Origin: Pseudomonas sp. WS 5079
GTDB lineage: Bacteria > Pseudomonadota > Gammaproteobacteria > Pseudomonadales > Pseudomonadaceae
NCBI RefSeq assembly: GCF_012985465.1
Contig: NZ_JAAQWN010000001.1
Coordinates: 434,001 to 498,000 of the forward strand
DNA length: 64,000 bases
Direction of reading: 5' to 3'
Below, piece by piece: positions 11,086 to 20,190 of this stretch. Made by a program: the position numbers and the translations under genes. The number at the start of each line of letters is the position of its first letter. Position 1 is the first letter of the stretch. The notes beneath the pieces were generated by a model. That model saw only the letters and a list, made by a program, of their open reading frames with translations. It was not told where the DNA came from and searched no databases.

Positions 11086-12378
11086 TTGAAGAATCAGCCT
11101 GCCACCCAAGTCCTGGTCATCGGTTACGTCTGGCCGGAGCCCCGCTCCTCGGCAGCTGGCGGACATATGATGCAGATTTTGCAGAGCTTTCTTTCGCAAG
11201 GCTGGGAAGTAACCTTCAGCAGCCCAGCCGCTATCGGTGAACACAAGGCCGACCTCGCGGCACTGGGTATTCGCGAATGCGCTATCGAGCTCAATAACCG
11301 CAGTTTCGACGACTTTATCCGTGAACTGGCCCCGGATATCGTGCTGTTCGATCGTTTCATGATGGAGGAGCAGTTCGGCTGGCGCGTAGAGAAGCATTGC
11401 CCGCAGGCCTTGCGCGTGCTGGAGACTTCGGATTTGCAGAGCCTGCGCGATGCCCGCCAGCAGCGCCTCAAGGACTACCTCAAGCATCAGCCGGATGCTG
11501 ACGATTTCAGCCCGCTATTCGCCCAGGTTCTGGACGAAGAGTTCCAGAGGATGGCCGACACCGACCTGGCCAAGCGCGAGATCGCCGCGATCTACCGCTG
11601 CGATATCAGCCTGATGATTTCCGACGTCGAGATCCAACTGCTCACCGAGCACTTCAAGGTGCCGGCCGCCCTGCTCCACTGGTGCCCGTTGATGATCGAG
11701 GCGCCCAGCCAGGCGTTTATTCCTTATGAAGACCGCGCGCACTTCCTGAGTATCGGCAACTTTCGCCACGCACCCAACTGGGATGCCGTGCTCTGGATGA
11801 AAAACAGCCTCTGGCCGTTGATTCGCCAGCAGCTCCCCGGCGCCCAACTGCATATCTATGGGGCCTACACGCCGCCCAAGGCCACTGCGCTGCATAACCC
11901 GGCGCAAGGCTTCCATGTGATGAACTGGGCCGAGGACGCGCTGCAAGTGATGTCGGCGGCGCGCATCTGCCTGGCCCCGCTGCGCTTCGGCGCCGGGATC
12001 AAGGGCAAACTGGCCGATGCCATGCTCTGCGGCACCCCCAGTATCACCACTCCCATCGGCGCCGAAGGCATGGGCGACGGGCAACCCTGGCCGGGGATGA
12101 TCGCCCAGAGCGCCTCGGCCTTGGCCGCTGCTGCCGTGGCCCTGTACGCAAATCGGCAAGCCTGGACCGAGGCCCAGGCACATGGCGAGCAACTGCTGGC
12201 CCGTCGCTATGCCCCGCACAACCACGGCCCGGCCTTGGTCGAGCGCCTGCAACACTGCCTGGGCGAGCTGGCGCAACATCGGCGCGACAACTTTACCGGC
12301 AGCATGCTGCGCCACCATCTGCACAAAAGTACCCAATACATGGCGCAGTGGATCGAGGCAAAAAACCGCCCCGTTTAA
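11086..12378 (+). CDS. Glycosyltransferase, GT4-like, TTG start
   Basis: A 430-residue soluble protein. The N-terminus VLVIGYVWPEPRSSAAGGHMMQIL is a nucleotide-sugar transferase Rossmann start with the glycine-rich loop. The C-terminal half contains the glycosyltransferase group 1 core: APLRFGAGIKGKLADAMLCG followed by TPSITTPIGAEGM, which binds the sugar-nucleotide donor. No membrane segment is visible. The start is TTG at 11086, supported by AAGGAG seven bases upstream; no ATG upstream in frame is better. The acceptor is unknown. The gene is not in an obvious polysaccharide cluster: tpx lies divergently upstream and mtlR downstream. Confidence 0.85.
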   Translation: MKNQPATQVLVIGYVWPEPRSSAAGGHMMQILQSFLSQGWEVTFSSPAAIGEHKADLAALGIRECAIELNNRSFDDFIRELAPDIVLFDRFMMEEQFGWRVEKHCPQALRVLETSDLQSLRDARQQRLKDYLKHQPDADDFSPLFAQVLDEEFQRMADTDLAKREIAAIYRCDISLMISDVEIQLLTEHFKVPAALLHWCPLMIEAPSQAFIPYEDRAHFLSIGNFRHAPNWDAVLWMKNSLWPLIRQQLPGAQLHIYGAYTPPKATALHNPAQGFHVMNWAEDALQVMSAARICLAPLRFGAGIKGKLADAMLCGTPSITTPIGAEGMGDGQPWPGMIAQSASALAAAAVALYANRQAWTEAQAHGEQLLARRYAPHNHGPALVERLQHCLGELAQHRRDNFTGSMLRHHLHKSTQYMAQWIEAKNRPV

Positions 12379-12450
12379 ACAGCGGCGCTGGCGAGGTGAC
12401 GTGCAACGGGGCATTATCGGCTGCGCAACCACAATAAAAGCGACGCCAGC

Positions 12451-13356
12451 ATGAGCCGAGCAACGCGCATCACCGACCCTTCCTACGAGTTGATGGACGA
12501 CCACAACGGCCTGTCCATCATCTATCGCCAGCATGGTTTCCCCTGCCCCCTGGTGCGCTGGCACTTTCATAAGGAGTATGAGCTGCACTTGATTGTCGCC
12601 AGTTCCGGCAAGGTGTTTATCGGCGACTATATCGGCAACTTCTACCCGCAAAGCCTGTTCCTCACCGGTCCAAACCTGCCCCACAACTGGATCAGCCAGG
12701 TGGAGGAAGGCGAAGTGATCACCAAGCGCGACATGCTGGTGAATTTCACCGATCAGTTGCTGGAGGACGGCAGCCAGGTCTTCACCGAGTTCAAGAGCCT
12801 GGCGCCCTTGCTGGAGCGCGCGCAGTACGGCATCGAATTTCGCTGCAAGAACACCATCGCCCAGGCCATGACCCTGATGCAACGCATCGAGGATGCCCAG
12901 GGCATGGCGCGGCTGGGGCACTTCTTTGTATTGCTGGAAGCACTCTGTGCCTGTGAGGACTACCTGGTGCTGTCAGGAGGGACTACAGCGCAGTTGGCCG
13001 ATGAACACAGCATCGACCGGACCAACCGCGCGGTGGACTACATCTTTGCCCACTACGCCCGCGAACTGTCCCTGGAAGAAGTCGCGCAGTACCTGGGGAT
13101 GAAACCCACCTACTTCTCCCGGGTGTTCAAACAGGCCACCGGGCGCACCTTCGTCGAGTTCGTCAACCGCCTGCGCATCAGCAAATCCTGCGAGTTGCTG
13201 GCCGTGGGCGACAAGGCCGTGACCGATGTGTGCTTTGAGTCGGGGTTCAACAACATCTCCAATTTCAACCGGCGCTTCCAGCAGCTCAAAGGCATGACGC
13301 CCTCACACTACCGGCGCTTGGCAGTGCAGCGCCTGACGGAACAGAACCTGGCCTGA
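12451..13356 (+). CDS. mtlR: AraC-family transcriptional activator of the mannitol operon
   Basis: A 301-residue AraC/XylS-type regulator. The N-terminal cupin-like region has WHFHKEYELHLI and the PHNW stretch (TGPNLPHNWIS). The C-terminal 100 residues hold two helix-turn-helix units: LSLEEVAQYLGMKPTYFSRVFKQATG and AVTDVCFESGFNNISNFNRRF. Its family, length and position upstream of mtlE match MtlR of P. fluorescens, which activates the mtlEFGKDYZ operon in response to mannitol, sorbitol or arabitol. Unusually, a large unrelated gene (13457-17224) and a small lipoprotein gene separate it from mtlE here. The assignment to mtlR is by family and neighbourhood. Confidence 0.88.
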   Translation: MSRATRITDPSYELMDDHNGLSIIYRQHGFPCPLVRWHFHKEYELHLIVASSGKVFIGDYIGNFYPQSLFLTGPNLPHNWISQVEEGEVITKRDMLVNFTDQLLEDGSQVFTEFKSLAPLLERAQYGIEFRCKNTIAQAMTLMQRIEDAQGMARLGHFFVLLEALCACEDYLVLSGGTTAQLADEHSIDRTNRAVDYIFAHYARELSLEEVAQYLGMKPTYFSRVFKQATGRTFVEFVNRLRISKSCELLAVGDKAVTDVCFESGFNNISNFNRRFQQLKGMTPSHYRRLAVQRLTEQNLA

Positions 13357-13375
13357 CAGCGACCACTCGTCGCCA

Positions 13376-13391
13376 CTGTCAATTTTGACAG
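13376..13391. promoter_or_regulatory. Shared 16-bp dyad, box 1 (upstream of the 1255-residue protein)
   Basis: CTGTCAATTTTGACAG is a near-perfect dyad located 65 bp before the ATG at 13457. It embeds TTGACA, which could serve as a -35 element. The same pattern occurs at 17628, 48563 and 55267. The regulator is unknown. Confidence 0.7.
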
Positions 13392-13456
13392 TTATATGCA
13401 GCAGCACCTTGGGTGTGTGATGTCCGTGGCCAGTTACCTCTGCACACGGAGCACCC

Positions 13457-16400
13457 ATGATGAAGAACACCGAGTCATCCAACCCGAGCACTTTGCCCTG
13501 CCTCCCGGACCCAAGCGTTATCGACGACCTGGACCCGCCTGACGTCAGCGATGCGGTGCGCACGCTGCCAGACGCGGTGCTCGGCCTGGGGATACGCCAC
13601 ACCGAGCCGTGGCTGACCGTGCATTTCCCGCGCTGGACCCAATTGACTGTCGGCGATAGGTTGAACTTCTTCATGGGCAGCAACCGCTTTGCCCTTGTGT
13701 CGACGGAAATCCGCGATGAGGATCTGGACAAGACGTCGGTGGCGTTGGTGATTCTCCCGCCATTGGTGCCACTGGGTTATACCTACCCGTGTTTTTACGA
13801 GGTCATCCGCAGGGGCAGCGGCACCACCAGCAGCTCGCCCTACGAAACCTGGTATGTCAAGCGCACTCGCCCCGGCGGGGTCAGTAAAGATCCCGGGCTG
13901 GCGTATCACACGGAACTGGTGATACACCTGCCACCCGACCTGGAAGGCGGCGTGATAGACCCCCATCGCGCCGCCGAAGGGGTGGAAATGACGATCGACC
14001 CTTACCCCAACCTGACCGAAGGCGACACCGTCGAGGTGTATTGGAACGGTTACCCCATTTCCTTGAGGCTTGATGCCGAGCATGTCGCCGGCATCAAGCC
14101 GATCACCGTATTGGTCCCGGAATCAATCATCCTGCTGGGCGGCAGTGGGGTAGTGACTATTCGCTTCCGGGCCTACGACAAGGTGTTCAACTTCTCCGGG
14201 GAAACCCAGCAATGGTCGAAGGCGGTCACGGTCGACAGCGACCTGGACCCTTACCTGCTCGACGCTCCGCATTTTGTAGTGGACGGGGACTCCGTTATCG
14301 ACGTCAACCTCGACATCCACAACGACTTCGATATCGAAATGGTGGTACCGCGGCGCCTGCCCAATGGCACCTCGACCCCAGCAGGCGCGTTGATCGTAGT
14401 GACGTTGCGAGGCGCCGATGCCGATGGCCTGCCGTTCGAAAGGACCCTGCCCGCGTTTCCAGCACGCATCGGCCTGTCGTCGTCCGTCGCCGTGGACCCC
14501 CAATACCTGCAGGCGGTGCTCAACGGCCACCTGCAAATCGAGTACAAGCTGACCACGGCCACGGGCGTGTTCCTCGCCTCCTCCCGACGCCTGAATATCA
14601 CGGTGTTCGGCACCAGGAGCTCGATGCCGCCGATGATCATCGAGCAAAACGAGGGCGGCAACATTGTCCCGGACCATCCTTTTATCAAGGCGATTTTCCC
14701 GCGTTATACCCCATACGACCGCAACTACAGCGTGACCCTGCGCATGGAAGCCGTGCGCCCAGGCGGCGGCCTGGTGGTCTACGAAGAAACCCTGTTGGCC
14801 GGCGCCGAGCCGCCTCCGGAGCGTTTTCGCATTGTGCTCAAGGAAAATTTCGATCGCTTCGTCGGGCTGGGCACCGTACGGGTGTACTACCTGGTCGACA
14901 CCGGCACCCTGGGCATCCTGAACCCCAGCATTCAGACAGTGCGCATGTCAGAGGTGCTGGAAGTCACCTTTGGCCCCCGCTATGCCGATCTGCCATCGCC
15001 CCTGATGCAATATGTCGATGAGTTCAACAACCTGGACCCGGCGCGCATCAAAGGTGGTCAGTTGCAGGTAACCCTACCCTACACGCGCACCGCCAATGGC
15101 GACATTCTGCGCTGGACATTGTTGGGCGCGACCAGCAACGGCACTGCCGGCGATGAGATACGCCTCAACAATGCAACAGCGGGCAAGCCGGTGGTATTCA
15201 CCCTGGAAGAGGCGTTGATCCGTGCCAGCGAAAATGGCGAGCTGCGCCTGAGCTATTCGCTGGTGCCTGCAAGCGGTGGCGCCACGCTCTACTCGGACGT
15301 GTTAGTGGTCACGGTGGGTGCGGCCCTGGACCTGTTGCGCCCAGAGGTATTGCAAGCCCAGCGCTACCCCGACCAACTGTTGCCGGAGGCGGCGCTGAAC
15401 GGTGCCACCATCACTGTCACCTACCCGCAAATGCTGCCTAGCCACCGTATCCAGGCCTGCTGGAGCGGTATCCCGCAATTGGGCACCTATTGCGAAACCA
15501 AGGATGGCAACACCTCCAGGACCCTGCATTTCGAGGTGCCGGCAGAGGTCATCGGGGCCAACCTCAGCGAATACGGGCGTTACATTCAGGTGCAGTACTT
15601 TGTATTGCTGGGTGCCCACCAAAAACCTTCGCCGGTATTGAGCCTGAATCTGTTGGCGCCGGTACTGCCCCTGCCCTATATCGAAGGCCATACCAGCAGC
15701 GTGCTGAATCTCAGCAACCTGGTCGGCTCCGAGCGCGCCATGGTTGATCGCTGGAACTTTATCAACCGCAATCAACGCATGTGGTTTGAACTGCGCGGCA
15801 CCTCTGCCAATGACACGCCCTTTGTTGCCGTGCTCTACGACGGTGACCTGGTGACCTACAACGGCGAACAGATCGGGATCCGCCCCCAGGCGCCGGTGGC
15901 GCAATTGCGCCAGCTCAAGGACGGCTCACAACTTGTGATGCGCTTTGGGGTGACGTTTGACCAATCGACCGAACAGGCCAATGCACTGTGGTTCCCGGAA
16001 CGCCGTTACACCGTGCAGGCCATTCCCGCCGAATTTCCAGTGCCCCGAGTGCTCGAGGCCACGGGTTCGGGAGCCGCGGTAACCCTGACACCGCTCAATG
16101 CGCAAAACGGGGCGACGGTAGAGGTGGCCTACAGCCCGATGTACACCACCGACAGCCTCACCCTGGAGGTACTGGGTGCCAGCGGGCCAGGGTCGGTGCA
16201 ACTGGGGCCGAAAAATGGCGAAGCCGATGGCACGGTGACTTTCAGCCTGCCGGCCGCGTTGATTGCCGCCAATCTGGACAATCGCGACAGCGTGTTCACC
16301 GTGCAGTATTCCGTCTTGCGCAACGGCGTGCGCCGTTCGTCAACGGTGTTGAGCGTGACCCTCAAAGCCATTCCGGTGACTGAGCTGAAAAAAACCGTGC

Positions 16401-17224
16401 TGCGGATCGACGAGGCCGTCAGCGGTGTACTGGATGTGGGCGAACTGGCCGGCAACGCCACGGCAACCGTAGGTACCTGGCCACTTATTGCCAGGGACCA
16501 GCCCGTCTGGCTGCGCTTGCTCGGCAACCGGCCCAACGGTGCGGCCCACAACCTGACCCTGTTGGACGGTTCCTACGGCGACCGGGTGACCTCTGGCTGG
16601 TTGAGCCTTGGGTATCACCAGCAAACCATCCTCAATAGCTACCTGTCGGACCTGGGCAACAACAGCCAACTGACCCTGCAATTTAAGGTGGCGTTCAACA
16701 ACAGCACCGAAGAGTCGCGGGCAATTGAGTTCCCGCCGGTCATTTACACCATCCGCAGCAGGATGATCACCGACGAGACGACCTTTACCGGCTCCTTCCT
16801 CAATGGTTGGCTCAGCCAGTGGCCCAATACCGGGATCCGCCGCGAGGCAAACGGCAATTACTACCTGCAAGCCGCCCCCTACCCCGGCAGTGGTGTGAGG
16901 ATTTACAAAACCTTCACCCCCGCCGCAGTGGGCTACTATCGGGTAAGTTTGCGCTTCAGGATCAGCAAGTTCGCGGATATCGGCGGGCCGACCAGTGTGT
17001 TTATTCATATAGGCAACTTGACCAAGAACGTGGCGATACCCAGCATCAATACGTGGTTGTATGCCGATGTGTATATGGGATATTTGCCAGGCCAGCCATT
17101 TGAGGCGTCAATTGCCATAACGAATCCGTCAACCGAGGGTATCTACGATTTTGACGACATCATCATCCAGCAGCGGCCTTATCCAAGTCAAATAACCCTG
17201 GAGCAGGAAGACGGGGTCGACTGA
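13457..17224 (+). CDS. Large Ig-repeat-like protein of unknown function (1255 aa)
   Basis: Not recognised as a named family. It is a 1255-residue, beta-rich, low-cysteine protein built from many units of roughly 100-130 residues. Recurrent units share elements such as GATITVTYPQM / GATVEVAYSPM, FEVPAEVIGANL / FSLPAALIAANL and VQYFVL / VQYSVL. These suggest tandem Ig-like or bacterial adhesin-type beta-sandwiches. Residues from about 1105 to the end form a different module (NYYLQAAPYPGSGVRIYKTF...IYDFDDIIIQQ) resembling a carbohydrate-binding jelly roll. No signal peptide, lipobox, membrane segment or C-terminal anchor is visible, so the export route (if any) is unknown. It interrupts the usual mtlR-mtlE neighbourhood and resembles in style the two proteins at 51720-55166, with which it shares an upstream 16-bp dyad. 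Confidence 0.85.
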   Translation: MMKNTESSNPSTLPCLPDPSVIDDLDPPDVSDAVRTLPDAVLGLGIRHTEPWLTVHFPRWTQLTVGDRLNFFMGSNRFALVSTEIRDEDLDKTSVALVILPPLVPLGYTYPCFYEVIRRGSGTTSSSPYETWYVKRTRPGGVSKDPGLAYHTELVIHLPPDLEGGVIDPHRAAEGVEMTIDPYPNLTEGDTVEVYWNGYPISLRLDAEHVAGIKPITVLVPESIILLGGSGVVTIRFRAYDKVFNFSGETQQWSKAVTVDSDLDPYLLDAPHFVVDGDSVIDVNLDIHNDFDIEMVVPRRLPNGTSTPAGALIVVTLRGADADGLPFERTLPAFPARIGLSSSVAVDPQYLQAVLNGHLQIEYKLTTATGVFLASSRRLNITVFGTRSSMPPMIIEQNEGGNIVPDHPFIKAIFPRYTPYDRNYSVTLRMEAVRPGGGLVVYEETLLAGAEPPPERFRIVLKENFDRFVGLGTVRVYYLVDTGTLGILNPSIQTVRMSEVLEVTFGPRYADLPSPLMQYVDEFNNLDPARIKGGQLQVTLPYTRTANGDILRWTLLGATSNGTAGDEIRLNNATAGKPVVFTLEEALIRASENGELRLSYSLVPASGGATLYSDVLVVTVGAALDLLRPEVLQAQRYPDQLLPEAALNGATITVTYPQMLPSHRIQACWSGIPQLGTYCETKDGNTSRTLHFEVPAEVIGANLSEYGRYIQVQYFVLLGAHQKPSPVLSLNLLAPVLPLPYIEGHTSSVLNLSNLVGSERAMVDRWNFINRNQRMWFELRGTSANDTPFVAVLYDGDLVTYNGEQIGIRPQAPVAQLRQLKDGSQLVMRFGVTFDQSTEQANALWFPERRYTVQAIPAEFPVPRVLEATGSGAAVTLTPLNAQNGATVEVAYSPMYTTDSLTLEVLGASGPGSVQLGPKNGEADGTVTFSLPAALIAANLDNRDSVFTVQYSVLRNGVRRSSTVLSVTLKAIPVTELKKTVLRIDEAVSGVLDVGELAGNATATVGTWPLIARDQPVWLRLLGNRPNGAAHNLTLLDGSYGDRVTSGWLSLGYHQQTILNSYLSDLGNNSQLTLQFKVAFNNSTEESRAIEFPPVIYTIRSRMITDETTFTGSFLNGWLSQWPNTGIRREANGNYYLQAAPYPGSGVRIYKTFTPAAVGYYRVSLRFRISKFADIGGPTSVFIHIGNLTKNVAIPSINTWLYADVYMGYLPGQPFEASIAITNPSTEGIYDFDDIIIQQRPYPSQITLEQEDGVD

Positions 17225-17246
17225 TCTACTACTCACCCCCTGAAAA

Positions 17247-17282
17247 CACAAGGCCCCCAGTGAAAACACTGGGGGCCTTGTG
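17247..17282. terminator. Shared convergent terminator, 16-bp stem
   Basis: CACAAGGCCCCCAGTG and its exact complement are separated by an AAAA loop. The hairpin lies 22 bp after the stop of the 1255-residue protein and 14 bp before the end of the convergent lipoprotein gene, so it can serve both. The flanking T-tracts are short (GGGTTT; CAGGGGG on the other strand). Confidence 0.8.
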
Positions 17283-17295
17283 GGTTTACACGGGC

Positions 17296-17568
17296 TCACT
17301 CACATTGTCTGGTCGCTTCGTTGAACTCTTTGCCGGCCGGGCAAGTGTAGCGATAAAGCGTATATTTCTTAGTGCTTGAATTATACACGCAGCGGTAATA
17401 CCCACCGGCGATTTCGACACTTTTGAAATAACCCTCACGCACGCATTCATCAAAATTACCGGAAGAAGGTGACTGCCCTGTGCATGCACTGACAAACAGT
17501 GCGACGACCATGCCAAGAGCAACTTTGTAGAGCCAGTTAATGTCGGGTCTTACGGTGGAATAGTTCAT
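17296..17568 (-). CDS. Small lipoprotein with peritrophin-A (chitin-binding type 2)-like cysteine pattern
   Basis: A 90-residue exported protein. A hydrophobic segment (YKVALGMVVALFVSAC) ends in a lipobox with Cys29; no aspartate follows at +2, consistent with outer-membrane sorting. The mature part has cysteines at 42, 60, 76 and 89 arranged as GGYYRC...TCPAGKEFNEATRQCE. This resembles the core of peritrophin-A/CBM14 domains (YYxC...CPxGxxF...C), although these have six cysteines. Start chosen at 17568 because GAGG lies eight bases upstream; the ATG at 17574 is too close to it. The gene has its own copy of the 16-bp dyad at 17628 and ends convergently with the 1255-residue protein. Chitin or peritrophic-matrix binding is an inference from a short motif. 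Confidence 0.72.
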   Translation of the reverse strand: MNYSTVRPDINWLYKVALGMVVALFVSACTGQSPSSGNFDECVREGYFKSVEIAGGYYRCVYNSSTKKYTLYRYTCPAGKEFNEATRQCE

Positions 17569-17627
17569 GAACATATCCTCGGTTGGTTGTGCACAACAAT
17601 TAACCCTTGATTCCTTTAGATCGTCTA

Positions 17628-17643
17628 CTGTCAAAAGTAACAG
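17628..17643. promoter_or_regulatory. Shared 16-bp dyad, box 2 (upstream of the lipoprotein gene)
   Basis: On the coding (minus) strand the site reads CTGTTACTTTTGACAG, 59 bp before the lipoprotein start. It matches box 1 at 14 of 16 positions and boxes 3 and 4 at 14 of 16. It contains TTTGACAG in the same register. Confidence 0.7.
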
Positions 17644-17819
17644 GTCGCCCATGGCACCTATCAACCAGTGCAAAAAAGTATCAGTGCAAGTGTGTCCAAG
17701 GATTTGTCACCGGGCCTGCACAAGGCTGTAATCAATGCACACTCTTCCTGCTGCCCTGGAAGACACAACAACAATAACTGTCCTTCTGCAGCCCTCTGGG
17801 CGCAGATACGGAGTGCGCG

Positions 17820-19130
17820 ATGAAGTTCCCAGCAAAAGCCCTGCTTGCCTGTACCTGCATGACCCTCAGCGCCGTGAGCCTTGGTGCACAAACCCTGACC
17901 ATTGCCACCGTCAACAACAGCGACATGATCCGCATGCAAAAGCTCTCGAAAACCTTCGAGGCCGAGCATCCGGACATCAAGTTGAACTGGGTGGTGCTCG
18001 AAGAAAACGTGCTGCGCCAACGCCTGACCACCGACATCGCCACCCAGGGCGGGCAGTTCGATGTGCTGACCATCGGCATGTACGAAGCTGCACTCTGGGG
18101 CGCCAAGGGCTGGCTGGAGCCGATGAAGGACCTGCCGGCGTCCTACGACCTGGACGATGTGTTCCCATCAGTGCGCGACGGCCTGTCCGTCAAGGGCACG
18201 CTGTACGCCCTGCCGTTCTATGCCGAAAGCTCCATTACCTACTACCGCAGCGACCTGTTCAAGGCCGCCGGGCTGAGCATGCCGGAGCATCCGACCTGGG
18301 TGCAGATTGGCCAGTTTGCCGAAAAACTCACCGACAAGAGCAAGGAGCAATACGGCCTGTGCCTGCGCGGCAAGGCCGGTTGGGGGGAGAACATGGCGCT
18401 GATCAGCACCCTGGCCAATGGCTATGGCGCGCGCTGGTTCGATGAGAAATGGCAACCCGAATTCAATGGCCCTGAGTGGAAGGATGCGCTGAATTTCTAC
18501 GTCGACAACATGAAGAAGTCCGGCCCACCGGGCGCTTCCAGCAACGGTTTCAATGAAAACCTGGCGCTGTTCAACAGCGGCAAGTGCGCGATCTGGGTGG
18601 ACGCCAGCGTCGCCGGTTCGTTTGTCACCGACAAGACCCAGAGCAAGGTCGCCGAGCATGTCGGCTTCACCTTTGCCCCGCAACAGGTCACCGACAAGGG
18701 CACTTCGTGGCTGTATTCCTGGTCGCTGGCGATCCCCACCAGTTCCAAGGCCAAGGACGCGGCCAAGGTCTTCAGTGCCTGGGCGACGTCCAAGGAGTAC
18801 GGCGCGCTGGTGGCCAAGACCGATGGCATCGCCAACGTACCGCCAGGCACCCGCGCCTCGACCTACAGCGAGCAATACATGCAGGCCGCGCCCTTTGCCA
18901 AGATGACGCTGGAGTCGTTGAAAGTCGCAGACCCGACCAAACCGACCCTCAAGCCCGTGCCCTATGTCGGCATCCAGTTGGTGACCATTCCCGAGTTCCA
19001 GGCCATTGGCACCCAGGTGGGCAAGTTCTTCGCCGGCGCCCTGACCGGCCAGCAGACAGTCGACCAGGCCCTGGCTGCCGCGCAAACCACCACCGAGCGG
19101 GAAATGAAGCGTGCCGGCTACCCCAAATAG
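17820..19130 (+). CDS. mtlE: Mannitol/polyol ABC transporter, periplasmic substrate-binding protein
   Basis: A 436-residue family 1 extracellular solute-binding protein and first gene of the mtl operon. It carries a cleavable signal peptide (MKFPAKALLACTCMTLSAVSLGAQ). The mature protein is of MalE/UgpB type, with LFNSGKCAIWVDASVAGSF and the C-terminal QQTVDQALAAAQTTTE. It captures mannitol, sorbitol or arabitol in the periplasm for MtlFGK. The start has a good ribosome site (CGGAG six bases upstream). The gene is followed by a 90-bp REPIN in the 162-bp gap to mtlF, an arrangement that could favour higher levels of the binding protein than of the permeases. Confidence 0.93.
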   Translation: MKFPAKALLACTCMTLSAVSLGAQTLTIATVNNSDMIRMQKLSKTFEAEHPDIKLNWVVLEENVLRQRLTTDIATQGGQFDVLTIGMYEAALWGAKGWLEPMKDLPASYDLDDVFPSVRDGLSVKGTLYALPFYAESSITYYRSDLFKAAGLSMPEHPTWVQIGQFAEKLTDKSKEQYGLCLRGKAGWGENMALISTLANGYGARWFDEKWQPEFNGPEWKDALNFYVDNMKKSGPPGASSNGFNENLALFNSGKCAIWVDASVAGSFVTDKTQSKVAEHVGFTFAPQQVTDKGTSWLYSWSLAIPTSSKAKDAAKVFSAWATSKEYGALVAKTDGIANVPPGTRASTYSEQYMQAAPFAKMTLESLKVADPTKPTLKPVPYVGIQLVTIPEFQAIGTQVGKFFAGALTGQQTVDQALAAAQTTTEREMKRAGYPK

Positions 19131-19150
19131 CCCAGGCTCACCCTCGTAAA

Positions 19151-19240
19151 TGTAGGAGCTGGCTTGCCTGCGATAGCGGTCGATCAGTTAACTGATTTAT
19201 CCACTGACAGGCCGCCATCGCAGGCAAGCCAGCTCCTACA
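19151..19240. repeat. REPIN between mtlE and mtlF (90 bp inverted repeat)
   Basis: The left arm TGTAGGAGCTGGCTTGCCTG is matched by CAGGCAAGCCAGCTCCTACA at the right end, a 20-bp perfect inverted repeat. The inner GCGATAGCGG / CCGCCATCG parts pair imperfectly. The arms are the same type as those in the tandem array at 60592-61116. The transcript of the mtl operon would carry it as a large hairpin 20 bases after the mtlE stop. Confidence 0.88.
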
Positions 19241-19292
19241 TTGACCGCACTCCAAGGCTGATTCTGTTTGCCTCCAATGGGTTCTGATTGTC

Positions 19293-20180
19293 ATGAATAC
19301 GTCTAAAAGCCGCCTGCTCAACCCCGGCTGGTTCCTCGTCAGCCCCTCGGTGGCCCTGTTGCTGCTGTGGATGATCGTGCCGCTGGGCATGACCCTGTAT
19401 TTTTCGCTGATCCGCTACAACCTGCTCTACCCCGGCGAAAACCAATTCGTGGGCCTGGAGAACTTCACCTACTTCGTCACCGATTCCGGCTTTTTGCCCG
19501 GTGCCACCAACACCCTGTTGCTGGTCGGCAGCGTGCTGCTGATCAGTGTGGTGCTGGGGGTGTTGATCAGTGCCTTGCTGGAGGCCAGCGAGTTTTTCGG
19601 CCGGGGGCTGGTGCGGGTGTTGTTGATCTCGCCGTTCTTCATCATGCCCACGGTCGGTGCGCTGATCTGGAAGAACCTGATTTTCCACCCGGTGTCCGGC
19701 GTACTGGCGGCGGTGTGGAAGTTGTTTGGCGCGCAGCCGGTGGACTGGCTGGCGCACTACCCGCTGCTGTCGATCATCATCATTGTGTCCTGGCAATGGC
19801 TGCCCTTCGCGATCCTGATCCTGATGACCGCCATGCAGTCCCTGGACCAGGAACAGAAAGAAGCCGCGCGCCTGGACGGTGCCGGCCCGATTGCGATCTT
19901 CTGGCACCTGACCCTACCGCACCTGGCCCGGCCCATTGCCGTGGTGGTGATGATCGAGACCATCTTCCTGCTCTCGGTATTCGCTGAAATCTTCACCACC
20001 ACCAACGGCGGCCCCGGCTACGCCTCGACCAACCTCGCCTACCTGATCTACAACCAGGCGCTGGTGCAGTTCGACGTGGGCATGGCCTCGGCCGGCGGCT
20101 TGATTGCCGTGGTCATTGCCAATATCGCGGCGATCATCCTGGTGCGGATGCTCGGCAAAAACCTGACTGACAAGCCTTGA
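19293..20180 (+). CDS. mtlF: Mannitol/polyol ABC transporter permease 1
   Basis: A 295-residue inner-membrane permease of the MalF type with six predicted transmembrane segments. It has the cytoplasmic EAA loop that docks on the ATPase (QEQKEAARLDGAGPIAIFWHLTLPHL). It pairs with MtlG to form the channel for polyols delivered by MtlE. No convincing Shine-Dalgarno sequence precedes the ATG at 19293, and an REPIN lies between it and mtlE; both would lower permease output relative to the binding protein. Confidence 0.94.
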   Translation: MNTSKSRLLNPGWFLVSPSVALLLLWMIVPLGMTLYFSLIRYNLLYPGENQFVGLENFTYFVTDSGFLPGATNTLLLVGSVLLISVVLGVLISALLEASEFFGRGLVRVLLISPFFIMPTVGALIWKNLIFHPVSGVLAAVWKLFGAQPVDWLAHYPLLSIIIIVSWQWLPFAILILMTAMQSLDQEQKEAARLDGAGPIAIFWHLTLPHLARPIAVVVMIETIFLLSVFAEIFTTTNGGPGYASTNLAYLIYNQALVQFDVGMASAGGLIAVVIANIAAIILVRMLGKNLTDKP

Positions 20181-20190
20181 GGGCCGCGCC

